Source of the DNA: Lathyrus oleraceus | Taxonomy: Eukaryota; Streptophyta; Magnoliopsida; Fabales; Fabaceae | Length of the DNA: 64,000 nt | Reading direction: 5' to 3' | Assembly (NCBI RefSeq): GCF_024323335.1 | Contig: NC_066583.1 | Location: forward strand, 359,420,377-359,484,376 | Shown: positions 22,130 to 33,106 of the stretch, one piece after another | Layout: each line of letters starts with the position of its first letter | How positions within the stretch are numbered: position 1 is the first letter of the stretch | The notes under the pieces: generated by a model | What the model was told of the DNA's origin: nothing | Databases searched by the model: none | The model's input: only the letters and a program-made list of their open reading frames with translations | Translations under genes and position numbers: made by a program

Positions 22130-25032
22130 ACAAGGAACTCAAAACTCTTAGAGGAAAGGACCTCTTTGGCAAGTCTGCTGCTGAACTCTGCCTGGTTCCT
22201 AACGTCAAAATCCCTGTAAAATTCAAAGTACCTGACTTTAAAAAGTACAAGGGAAACATTTTCCCTCTCAGCCACTTGGTTATGTATGCGAGGACGATGT
22301 CGACTCAGACCGACAATGATCAGCTCCTCATTCATTATTTCTAGGACAACTTGTCCGATGCCGCCTTGAGATGGTACATGGGTTTGGACAGCGTGAACAT
22401 CCGATCCTTCAATGATCTTGGCGAAGCTTTCGTCAAGCAGTACAAATATAATGTGGATATGGCTCCCGATAAGGATCAATTGAGAGCCATGTCCCAGAAG
22501 GACAAGGAGACTTTCAAGGAATACGCCCAGTGGTGGCGAGAACTAGCTGCACAGATTGTGCCTCCGTTGGAAGAAAAAGAGATGACCAAGATCTTCCTGA
22601 AGACCTTGAGCTCATTTTATTATGAGCGGATGATTGCCGATGCTCCTTCTGACTTCACCGAGATGGTGAATATGGGGATGCGGTTGGAGGAAGGAGTCAG
22701 GGAAGGGCGCCTGACTAGAGAAGAAGGCTCTTCTGCCAAACGATATGGGGCGTTTGGAAAGAAGAAAGATGGTGAGGCACATGCTGTGACCTCCCATGTC
22801 AAACCCAGAAGACCCTCTGTGAGGAGGAACACCGTGCGTCCCACCGGTAATCAGCATCAGGTGGCTCACATTGCACCTGTTTTCAGAGAAAACCAGCACT
22901 ATCAACATAATAATAACTAGCAACAGCAACACCAGCAATATCAACAACAATAGCACCGTCCTCAACAGCAGGCCTACCAACCTCGAAACAATAATCATAC
23001 CAGCACAAGCTATGAGAGGAAAAGGGTCACTTTTGATCCTATTCCCATGACCTACGCAGAGCTATATCCCTCTTTGATAGAGAGAAAACTGATCACTCCA
23101 CGTGACCCACCGGCTATATCTACCAACCCTCAGTGATGGTATAATCCCGAGTTACATTGTAATTATCATTCCGGTGCCCCCGGACATGACGTGGAAAATT
23201 GCTACCCGCTGAAGACCAAGGTTCAAGACCTTGTAAGAAGTGGTATCTTGTGTTTCGAGGACGTAGGTCCCAACGTCAAGAAGAACCCATTTCCAGAGCA
23301 TGGGAAATCTGTTGTCAACATGGTCCAGGGCTGCCCTGGTAAATACAGAGTCTGATATGTCAGCCATATCCGACAATCATTGGTCGAGATGCACAGACTG
23401 TTGTGTGAATACAGTCATTATGAGCATGACCATGACAGATGTCGAGTCTGCACTGTCAATCAGATGGGGTGTCGTCAAGTTCGAAAAGACATCCAAGAAA
23501 TGCTGGATGAAGGTGTAATTGAAATACTTCAGAATTGCGATGGGGATGATGAAGTTAATGTGATATCACCAGTGTTCAGGATCCCAGAGCCTGTTGTCAT
23601 CCGATATGATGGCAGCAAACAGAAGGCTTCTCCCTCTCTCATAATTAAACCAACTGGCCCTGTGCCATATTCTTCTGATAAGGCTGTCCCCTATCGTTAC
23701 AATGTTGTGGCATTGGAAGATGGGAAGGAGGTGCCCCTGCCCTCTACCTCTGTTGTTAATATCGCTGATGTCAGCGGCCTGACCCGTAGTGGTCTCGTTT
23801 TCTCGGTTCCGCCGAAACCCTAGGCTGACATCAAAAGGGCTGATATTGCTGATTGCGCTGTTCGTCCGGTTGGAAATGTTGTTGTTGCTCCGAATCTGGC
23901 ACTTGTTGCTAATAAACCTGTCACCGCTGTAAGAACTCTTGTCCCTGCTGGCCAGAATGGCACAATGAAAGAGGATTGTGATGAGATGCTGAGGCTCATC
24001 AAGAGGAGTGAATACAACATTGTAGATCAGCTTCTACAAACGCCATCAAAGATCTCTATGATATCTTTGTTAATGAATTCTGAGCCACACTGTGAAGCTC
24101 TGCAAAAGGTGTTAGACGTGGCGTATGTAGACCATGATGTCACAATAGAACAATTCGATAGTATTGTTGCAAACATTACTGCTTGTAACAATCTGAGTTT
24201 TTGTGATGCTGATCTCCCTGAGGAGGGAAGAGACTATAATTTGGCACTTCACATATCTATGAGCTGCAAGGATGATGCCATGTCTAATGTGCTGGTAGAC
24301 ACTGGATCATCACTGAATGTGTTGCCAAAACCCACTCTGGATAGATTGTCATACCAGGGGCCTCCCATGAGGCATAGTGGAGTGGTGGTAAAAGCTTTTG
24401 ATGGATCCCGCAAAACGGTGATTGGTGAGGTTGAACTCCTAGTCAAGATTGGACCAAGTGATTTCCAAATCACTTTTTAAGTCATGGATATCCACCCATC
24501 ATATAGTTGTGTGTTGGGCAGACCATGGATTCACGAGGCAGGCGCCGTGACATCCACCCTACACCAGAAATTGAAATTTGTTAAGAACAAGAAGCTGGTG
24601 GTGGTAGGGGGAGAGAAGGCTCTCCTGGTTAGCCATCTGTCTTCCTTTTCTTATATAGACGCTGAGGATGAAGTTGGGACGCCGTTCCAAGCTTTATCTA
24701 TTGCTTAACCTTCTAATAAAGGAACTTCTTCATTTGTGTCCTACAATGATGCTAAGTTGGCCATTGAGCATGGCACAACTACTGGTCTAGGACAAATGAT
24801 CAAGATAGAAGGCAATAAATCCCGGGCTGGCATAGGGTATTCTTCAGGCACCTTCAACAAATTTGGGTTGTTCTAGAGTGGTGGGTTTATCCACACCGTC
24901 CAAGACGAGGAAGCTGTTGCTGTTGTGGAAGAGGATGCAGAGGAGGATTCTGGCAACTTTGTCATCCCTGGAGGGGTCTGCAATAATTGGGTCGCTGTTG
25001 ACGTTCCAACAGTCATCCATAAGTCGACGTAA
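22130..25032 (+). pseudogene. Ogre gag (distal part) and protease, many stop codons
   Basis: Continues the gag of 12255-12674 in the frame expected after removing the 9460 bp of nested element plus TSD. It shows the gag region (VKFKVPDFKKYKG, then TFKEYAQWWRELA), a glutamine-rich stretch near 22900-22980, and a zinc knuckle with CNYHSGAPGHDVENC near 23158-23205. A retroviral-type aspartic protease site LVDTGSS follows near 24292-24312. In-frame stops lie at 22342, 22918, 22951, 23134, 23353, 23821, 24478, 24706 and 24874. I see no frameshift. The TAA at 25030-25032 looks like the natural ORF end, because the nested Tat gag-protease tail stops at the equivalent place. It is nonfunctional as it stands. 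Confidence 0.88.
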
Positions 25033-25323
25033 TGTTCGTTGTTGTTTAAAAACCCTTCTCCCATTCCAAAAGGAGGAGTGATGACATTGTTGGCTCATAA
25101 ATACAATGATATTTCATTCAATAAATTCATGTTAAATGTTTGTTTTCCCAATTATTTTCACTTTTTGCTTTTTGCATGAAATTGGTGATCACATAAAACC
25201 CTAAAAAAATAGAATAAAATCAATATTTTCATCTGCATAATGATTTGCTTTGCTTGAATTCTAAAATCTCTTTTATATCCAAAATCATTATGCATGTTGA
25301 TTTCTAAACCCATTGAACATAGT
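25033..25323 (+). other. Gap between gag-protease and RT, candidate Ogre intron
   Basis: AT-rich, noncoding stretch separating the natural stop of gag-protease from the RT frame. Ogre elements are known to carry a spliced intron here that joins the two ORFs. The nested Tat element has a matching noncoding gap (18044-18154, minus strand). I cannot fix the splice sites; an AG acceptor at the end of ATTGAACATAG near 25320 is one possibility. Confidence 0.45.
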
Positions 25324-25876
25324 GATCCAACACCATCTCCCAACTTTGAGTTCCCTGTATTTGAGGCCGAGGAAGATGATGTTGAATAGATTCCTGACGA
25401 GATTTCCCATCTACTTGAGCACGAAGAGAAGATCATTCAGCCACATCTTGAGAATCTGGAAACAGTCAACTTGGGGTCTGAAGTTTTTGTTCGAGAGGTG
25501 AAGATTGGGGCACTCCTGGAAGAATTTATTAAGAAGGGGTTGATTGAGTTGCTATGAGAATACGTCGACGTCTTTGCCTGGTCATATGAAGACATGCCTG
25601 GTCTAGATACTGATATCGTGCAACATTTCCTACCTTTGAAGCCTGAGTGTGTGCCTGTGAAGCAGAAGCTCAGAAGAACTCATCCTGATATGGCAGTAAA
25701 GATTAAAGAAGAGGTTCAGAAGCAAATTGATGCGGGGTTTCTGGTGACTTCTACATATCCTCAATGGGTGGCCAATATTGTGCCCGTGCCTAAGAAAGAT
25801 GGAAAAGTCCGAATGTGCATGGACTATAGAGACTTGAATAAAGCTAGTTCGAAAGACGATTCTCCTTTACCACATA
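25324..25876 (+). pseudogene. Ogre reverse transcriptase, N-terminal part (interrupted)
   Basis: The frame opens with an acidic pre-RT segment. It continues with GFLVTSTYPQWVANIVPV and a KKDGKVRMCMDYRDLNKA block, the first conserved RT motifs. Stops occur at 25387-25389 and 25555-25557, both in the pre-RT segment; the RT domain itself is open. The CACTA transposon interrupts the frame after 25876. The rest of RT continues at 31305. Confidence 0.87.
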
Positions 25877-25895
25877 CACTACGCCAAATAAGGGA

Positions 25896-26235
25896 AAAGA
25901 GGGCGCTTTTTTTGGCCTATAACAGCGCTTTAAAGCGCCCTCTAATCTGGCGTTGGCATAGGTAAAGACATCGCTTTTTTTCCTGGTGAAAGCGCTCTCT
26001 AAAGTGGCTCTTTAAGCCCTTTAAGGGCCACTTTAGAGGGCGCTTTTTAAAGAAAGCGCCCTCTAAAGTAGAAACTTTTAAGGGTTTAGAGGGCGCTTTT
26101 ACTGGAAAGCGCCCTCTAAAGTGGAAACTTTTAAGGGTTTAGAGGGCGTTTTTACTGGAAAGCGCCCTCTGAAGTGGAAATTTAAAGGGTTTAGAGGGCG
26201 CTTATTTTGGAAAGCGCCCTCTAAAGTGGGTGGTT
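25896..26235. repeat. Left subterminal palindromic repeats of CACTA element
   Basis: Units of the form AGAGGGCGCTT, a short spacer, then AAGCGCCCTCT recur, with the last three at about 52-bp spacing (26089, 26141, 26194). Each unit could fold as a hairpin. In CACTA elements such as En/Spm the subterminal repeats are where the small transposon protein TNPA binds; that role here is inference. Confidence 0.88.
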
Positions 26236-26515
26236 ATTTTAAAAAAAATTTCTTAAAAAGCGCTATATTTTTTTATTTATTTTAGACAACCTGTATATTG
26301 AAGCAATACACCCAAAACTGTATAATTTGAAGCCCTTTTTCACACATTGCATTCAACAAGCCTTATATACAACAATCCATACATATACAACAATCCACTG
26401 ATATATAATCGTTTAACTTCTAAAGATTCTAAATATACAACCAATTCATAACTTAAAAAGAAATAAAACTAAGTAGCAAAAGCATCTCTGAGATGTATGT
26501 TTTTTTTGCTAGCCG

Positions 26516-27032
26516 CAGTCTTCTTAGCAACAACCTCTTTTTGTTCAATATCAATAGCATGAACCTAAAATATCATAAAATTAGATAGGTGAAGTATAAG
26601 ATCAAGAATTAACATTTTCTATGCATAAATATCATATAATTGTGTTTATACCTTTTTTTTGATGCAACTGACTCAATTTGCTGCGTAATCCCCTTATATT
26701 TTTGGTCCCTTATCTTTTGAAGATAGAATTGATATTTGTTTAGATGGACATGTTCCATTATCGTAGAGGGATACTTTCAAATATCCAGCATCATCATCTA
26801 CGCGAATGAGGCTTGACGACAATGGAACATCTCCATCTAAACAAATATCAATTGATACTTTCAAGTATCCCTTGCCCCTTGCACGAAAGATTGACTTCAT
26901 AATAGCCATTTTACCTGTAATAAAGAAAACAATTAAAATCAGATGACAAATATAAAAACAATTAAAATCATAAAAGCCATTTTACCTGTAATAAAGAAAA
27001 CAATTAAAATCATTTGACCTGTACCTTTTTCA
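26516..27032 (-). other. CACTA interior beyond transposase, with small inverted and direct repeats
   Basis: No complete gene is recognised. An inverted repeat pairs about 26727-26765 with 26818-26857 (arms contain TTGATATTTGTTTAGATGGA). A 70-bp-spaced direct duplication repeats GCCATTTTACCTGTAATAA near 26906 and 26976. A 71-residue minus-strand frame at 26694-26909 runs through the inverted repeat and is of doubtful reality. It could be an exon of a second CACTA gene. Confidence 0.45.
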
Positions 27033-30000
27033 CTAAGTTCTCTTTCTTTTCTTGGTTGGAATATGTTCTACATGTCTCTTAACAACACGGACGGTTGGAT
27101 TGATCCAAATACCCTCATTATGATCATTTCTAATATATGAATCATTTGATATAATATTCTCATCTTGATCATTTCTGGTAAACGATTCAATCTCAACATC
27201 AATATCACCTTGATCTCCAGTGTTTTCATCAATTACTTTGTTGGAAAAAAGAACTATAGACCATTTCGTACTTTTCGGATCATTGACATAGAACACTTGT
27301 CTAGCTTGAGAGGCTAGAATAAAAGACTCATCTTTGTATCCCACCCTATTAAGATCCACTTGCAAAAATCCTTACTTATCCATTCGAATGCCGTTATTAT
27401 TTTCAACCCACTTGCAACCAAATATAGGAATCTGAAACTTCTCATAATCAAACACCCAAATGCGCTCGATAACACCAAAATACGACAGATTTGCAAATTT
27501 GGGGTTTAAGTCCTTCACACTTGATATGTGCATTGCTTCAGCTACCACAGTGACACCACTATTCTGCATAGTACTTTTATCATCTTGTTCTTTGGTATAA
27601 AATGTGTATCCATTAATCGCGTATGCGCTATAAGAAAAAACATGGAAACTTGGACCATATGCTAAGCATCTCAACCTTTCTGTTATTGAAGCGGGATCTG
27701 AATAATACTTTGAATAAATATAATCCTTAAACCAAGGTATAAAACATCGATTGTGCTCTCATACTATCCAATTTTCATTTCTATTGGGATTTAAACCTCG
27801 GAGAACATCCTTGTGAATTTCAACATACGGCTCAACCTCATTCTCATTGTGCAGAACATACAAATGCACTTGATCCCGTTCGACCCTTGATACTGCCACG
27901 ATTTTATTTCCAATTAGATTTTTTCCTTCTTTCTTTTCGACAAGCTGAGACTTGGGGAGTCCGATTGACTGAACATTAGACAAATATTTAGTACAAAACT
28001 CAATCGCTTCTTCAACAATGTATCTTTCAACCATACAACCTTCTGGTCAACTTCGGTTCTTCACGTACCCTTTTAATATTTTCATATAACGTTCAACAGG
28101 GTACATCCATCTCATATAAGCTGGTCCACACAATTGTGTCTCTTTCACAAGATGAACAACTAGATGTACCATTATGTCAAAAAATGATGGAGGAAAAAAC
28201 ATTTCAAGCTCACACAAAGTAATAACGATTTCTTTTTGCAACATTGGTAAGATCGCATGATCGATCACCTTACTGCAAATTGACTTGAAGAAAGAACACA
28301 ACTTAGTTATAGAGCTTCTTACTTTTTCTGGAAGAATAGAACGTATACCTATTAGGAGAAAATGTTCCATTATAACATGGCAATCATGGGTCTTTAAACT
28401 CTTTAACTTGAGGTCTTTCATAGACACAAGTCTTCTAATATCTGAAGAGTACCCTTCTGGAACTTTAACTTCACTTAGAAACTTACACAATGTTTTTTCT
28501 CCTTTCTAGATAGAGTATAAGCAGCAGGCGGTAGATATGTTCGTTTTCCTTTCTTCAAGGGTCCTAATTCAGTTCTTATTCTCATCGCTATCAAGTCCTT
28601 TCTTGCCTTAAGGCCATCCTTAGACTTTCCTTGTATATTGAGTAACGTGCCAATAACATTTTCAAATACATTTTTTTCAATATGCATAACATCAAGAAAA
28701 TGTCTCACATACAAGGACTTCCAATACGGCAATTCAAAAAAAACTGACCTCTTCTTCCACCCACTTTTGACAAGTGTGTGGGCAAAAGGCTTGCCAAACT
28801 GAGTATCCAAATCTTTCACCTTTTCAAAAATTTGATCACCCGTCAATATAGGTGGAGCTCTGCCTTGTTCTGTCTCTCCATTGAACGCCTTTCTCCATCC
28901 ACGGTAGTGATGATTTGAATTTAAGAATCTCCGATGAGCGAGAAAGACATTCTTCTGACCAAACTCCAAGCGCTTCCAATCTGTTTTATCTTCACAAATA
29001 GGACACGCACATTGACCTTTTATGCTATACCCTGATAGATTTCCGTATGCTGGAAAATCATTAATTGTGCCAAACAACATCGCCCTCAAGTTGAAACTTT
29101 CTTTCCTATATCCATCATAAACCTCCACACCGGTCTCCCACAAAATCTTTAAATCTTCGATTAAGGGCTTCAAGTACACGTCTATGTCATTCCCTGGTTG
29201 TTTAGGTCCAGAAATCAACATAGACAACATCATGTACTTACGCTTCATACATAGCCATGAAGGTAGGTTATAAATCATAATAATCACAGGCCATGTACTA
29301 TGTGAGATACTCTGGATACCGTGTGGGTTCATTCCATTAGTAGATAATGCCAAGCGAAGGTTTCTTGATTCTTCTCCAAATTCAGGATAATCATTATCAA
29401 TTTTCAACCACTGTGGTGAATCTGCCGGATGTCGATACTTTCCATCTATAATTCTTTCATTTGCATGCCAGGTCAAGTGTCTTGAATCGGTTTCACTACG
29501 AAACATGCGTCTAAATCTCGGAATAACAGGAAAATACCACAAGACTTTTGCTGGAGACAACTTGTTCTTATATCGCGAGACACCGTATTTAGGACACTCA
29601 TTTAACGATGCATACTCATTTCGAAACAAAACGCAATCGTTTGGACATGCATGTATCTTATCATAGCTCATGCCAATAGAGCACAACATCTTTTTGGTCT
29701 CATATGTTCGATTGGGAAGAACATTATCCTCAGGAAGCATATCTTTCAAAAGGGCTAATAACTCTGTGAAACTTTTATCCGACCATCCATTGCCCGCCAT
29801 TAAGTTGTACAACTTTAATACCGCAGACAATCTTGTGAATTTAGTGCAACCATCATACAAAGGTTTCTCTGCATCACTTACCAACCTCTCAAACATTTCG
29901 GGACAATCCTTAAGATCTCTTTCAAGTGCTTCTGCAATCTCTTCAACTCGATCACAATCGTATGTATCTGCGCCACTATAGTTTGAGGCATAGGTCGTAC

Positions 30001-30256
30001 TATCCCCCGGTTCAACATTCTCGTTACTTTTCTCACCATGCAAATTCCAACATGTATAACTTCGATCAATTCCATGTCTCATTAGATGTGATGTCAACTG
30101 AACTGCGTCAACCCGTTTCCCATAACAACAACCCAAGCAAGGACATATCATTCTACTGGGGTCTTCGGCGTGCGCAACGGCAAACTTAACGAATTCTGAT
30201 ACCCCATTCTCGTACTCTCTCGATAATCGATTGGAAGACATCCATGTATTATCCAT
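27033..30256 (-). pseudogene. TNP2-type CACTA transposase, one frameshift and three stops
   Basis: Catalyses cut-and-paste movement of the CACTA element in the nucleus. From the ATG at 30256 comes an N-terminal transposase-associated domain with CPCLGCCYGKRVD (about residues 35-75). The long transposase_21 region follows (about residues 150-560), with GVEVYDGYRKESFNLRA, CACPICEDKT and LPYWKSLYVRHFLDVMH. A DUF4218-like part (28047-28490, MYPVERYMKILKGYVKNR) and a DUF4216-like part near 27372-27674 (IPIFGCKWVENN) follow. A run of six T on the plus strand at 28493-28498 lacks one base and shifts the frame. Stops lie at 28047, 27759 and 27372, all in one frame that otherwise runs to 27033. About 1070 codons, no intron needed. 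Confidence 0.9.
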
Positions 30257-30934
30257 TACTAATTAGAATAAACAAAAAACAATTTTAGAAGAGAAACCAA
30301 AAATGGGATGAGACAAAACAATTTCGCTTTATTGAGTTAGTCTCTGTGCAGGGCATTCATGTCTCCATTTACTCTATCAAATAACATCCATACCTAAACT
30401 TCTTAAGTTACTAGCTACGCTATGTATGTTAGAATAAATACACTCATAAGTTGCATAGTGTACCTTTGATTGGCAGAAGGTGTTTTAGATATTGCTGCCT
30501 GAATAGTCAAAAATTTGAAACTTTTTTAGGGTTTTACAAAATGTTGTTAAACTACAATCTAAGTCGCGAAATCAAAGGTTTCTAATGTCTCTATAATGCA
30601 ACCATAACCGAACCCTAACAACAGTCTTTGAATGTGATTCATAGCGATATCAAATTCAGCAATTTAAAAACCAACCGTCAATTAATGGTCGAAACAAATG
30701 TAGCATAGACAACAATAACATAAAACTGAAATGGGGCAAAGCTAAAACAAAGCATAGTGTACCTTTGATTGGTAGAAGGAGGAAACGTCGTAGATCTAAC
30801 AGAGGTGGAAGGAGAACGCCTTAGAAGTAGCGAAAATCGTAGCAGTGAGAACCCTAACGTGAAAAAGAACGAAAATAACAGAGAGTGAAATAACAAAATG
30901 CGCAGTATGTTATAATTTTAATGTTTACTAAAGG
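30257..30934. other. CACTA 5' region of transposase gene
   Basis: AT-rich DNA between the transposase start and the right subterminal repeats; it presumably holds the promoter. TAGTGTACCTTTGATTGG occurs twice (near 30457 and 30757), a roughly 300-bp-spaced duplication. No TATA box stands out. Confidence 0.45.
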
Positions 30935-31290
30935 GGACCTTAGAGGGCGCTTGTGGAAAAAAAGCGCCCTCTAAAGGGGGCCTAAGAGGGCGCTTATGAA
31001 AGCGATCTCTAAGGCTTTCCAGAAGCGCTTTATAAACTGGAAATGCACATGGACTATTAGAGCGCTTCTTTAAAAGCGCCCTCTAAGGGTAACCTTAGAG
31101 GGCGCTTTCTAAAAAGCGCCATGTATTGTTGTCCCTCTATCTCCTCCTTATTTTTTCGCTTCACCTTAGAGGGCGCTTTATTACAAAAGCGCCCTCTAAA
31201 GTGCGCTGTCTATTCCTCCTTATTTTTTCACTTCACTTTAGAGAGCGCTTTTGTAATAAAGCGCTCTCTAAGGTGCACTGTCTATTCCAG
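30935..31290. repeat. Right subterminal palindromic repeats of CACTA element
   Basis: At least six units of AGAGGGCGCTT and AAGCGCCCTCT in inverted pairs (near 30942, 30987, 31060, 31097, 31165 and 31232), some with AGAGAGCGCTT variants. They use the same motif as the left end. Confidence 0.88.
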
Positions 31291-31304
31291 TTTTTGGCGT
31301 AGTG

Positions 31305-33106
31305 ATATTGATATGTTGGTAGATAATACAGCTAAATTCAATGTCTTCTCATTTATGGACGGATTTTCCGGCTATAATCAGATTAAGATGGCACCCGAGG
31401 ATATGGAGAAGACAACATTCATCACACCTTGGGGAACATTATGTTATCGAGTGATGCCCTTCGGTTTGAAGAATGTCGGAGCCACGTATCAACGAGCTAT
31501 GACTACCTTGTTTCATGATATGATGCACAAGGAGATCGAGGTATATGTTGATGATATGATTGCAAAGTCAAGAATGGAAGTTGAACATGTAGAGCACTTG
31601 TTGAAGCTTTTTCAACGTTTGAGGAAGTATAAGCTTCGTCTGAATCCTAACAAGTGCATATTTGGAGTCCGTTCCGGCAAGTTATTGGGCTTTATTGTCA
31701 GCGAGAGAGGTATTGAGGTTGATCCTACCAAGGTCAAAGCAATACAAGAGATGCCTGCGCCCAAAACTGAGAAGCAAGTCCGAGGTTTTCTTGGTCGCTT
31801 GAATTATATTTCCAGATTTATATCCCACATGACTGCCACATGTGCGCCGATATTCAAGCTTCTCCGGAAAGATCAGCGTCATGATTGGACCGAGGATTGC
31901 CAAAAAGCTTTCGACAGTATTAAAGAGTATCTGTCCGAACCTCCGATTCTGTCTCTGCCCGTCGAAGGGAGACCCTTGATTATGTATCTGACAGTTCTTG
32001 AAGACTTTATGGGTTGTGTCCTTGGTCGGCAAGACGAATCAGGGAAGAAGGAATATTCTATTTACTACCTGAGTAAGAAGTTCACTAATTGTGAGTCCCG
32101 ATACTCAATGCTTGAGAAAACATGTTGTGCTTTGGCTTGGGCTGCTAAGTGCTTACGCCAGTACATGTTAAATCATACGACTTGGTTGATATCCAAAATG
32201 GATCCAATCAAGTATATCTTCGAGAAGCCTGCTTTAACTGGGAGGATTGCCCATTGGCAGATGTTATTGTCTGAGTATGATATTGAGTATCGAGCTCAGA
32301 AGGCTATTAAAGGTAGTATCTTGGCTGACCACTTGGCACATCAACCAATTGAGGATTATCAGTCAGTTCAATACGACTTCCCTGATGAGGAAATTCTGTA
32401 TTTGAAAATGAAAGATTGCGATGAGCCTACGCTTGATGAAGGGCCAGAGCCTGGTTCCCGATGGAGCATGGTGTTTGATGGCGCTGTAAATCAATATGGA
32501 AATGGCATTGGGGTAGTGATTACTACTCCTCAGGGCACACATTTTCCTTTTACAGCAAGGCTAACTTTCAAATGCATGAATAATATGGCGGAGTATGAGG
32601 CCTGTATTATGGGATTGGAAGAGTGTATTGATCTTAGGATCAAGCATCTTGATGTTTATGGTGATTCGGCCCTTGTGGTTTATCAGATTAAGGGTGAATG
32701 GGAAACGAATCAGCCTGGCCTCATCCTATATAGAGATTATGCGAGGAGGATTTCAACATTCTTTACTGAGGTTGACTTCCATCATATTCCTCGAGATGAG
32801 AATCGGATGGCGGATGCGCTTGCTTCGATGATTGTAGTAAGACTCTGGAATGAGGTTCCCAATATCATTATGATGCGCTTAGACAGACCAACTCATATAT
32901 TTGCAGTAGAAGAAGTGAAGGATGATAAGCCATGGTATTATGACATCAAGTGTTTTCTTCAGAGTCAGATTTACCCACCTGGGGCATATGTGAAGGATAG
33001 AAAGACCTTGAGGAGATTATCTGGCAGTTTCTACCTCAATGGCGATGTGCTTTATAAGAGGAATTTAGACATGGTTCTGCTCAGATGCGTGGATAGACAC
33101 GAAGCA
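31305..33106 (+). CDS. Ogre RT (C-terminal part), RNase H and second RNase H
   Basis: Continuation of the RT from 25876, with no stop through 33106. It shows FSFMDGFSGYNQI, the palm motif YVDDMI at 31543-31560, and LGFIVSERGIEVDP with FLGRLNYISRFI in the thumb region. A first, degenerate RNase H with YYLSKKF and LEKTCCALAWA follows. A second, canonical RNase H has FDGAVN, AEYEAC, GDSALVV and ADALASM, giving D, E, D, D in order. Two RNase H domains mark the Tat lineage. The frame also runs upstream into CACTA sequence (from an ATG at 31121), which is an accident of the insertion. It ends where a solo LTR inserted at 33107. The pieces are separated by foreign DNA and cannot be made as one protein. 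Confidence 0.93.

Larger units (their letters stand above)
25877..31304. mobile_element. CACTA DNA transposon (CMC superfamily), nested in RT
   Basis: This 5428-bp element has terminal inverted repeats CACTACGCCAAA and TTTGGCGTAGTG. It is flanked by the 3-bp duplication ATA (25874-25876 and 31305-31307), the rule for CACTA elements. Both ends are packed with palindromic subterminal repeats. Inside, the minus strand encodes one long TNP2-type transposase gene. Insert plus TSD is 5431 bp, which gives the frame change seen between the two RT pieces. Confidence 0.96.

Noticed and set aside
24478..24708. Separate small gene after the protease stop at 24478
   Set aside because: It is the same gag-protease frame continuing after a premature TAA; the text matches the end of an aspartic protease region.
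31121..31304. N-terminal extension of the RT frame
   Set aside because: This part is CACTA subterminal repeat; the real RT continues from 25876 across the insertion.
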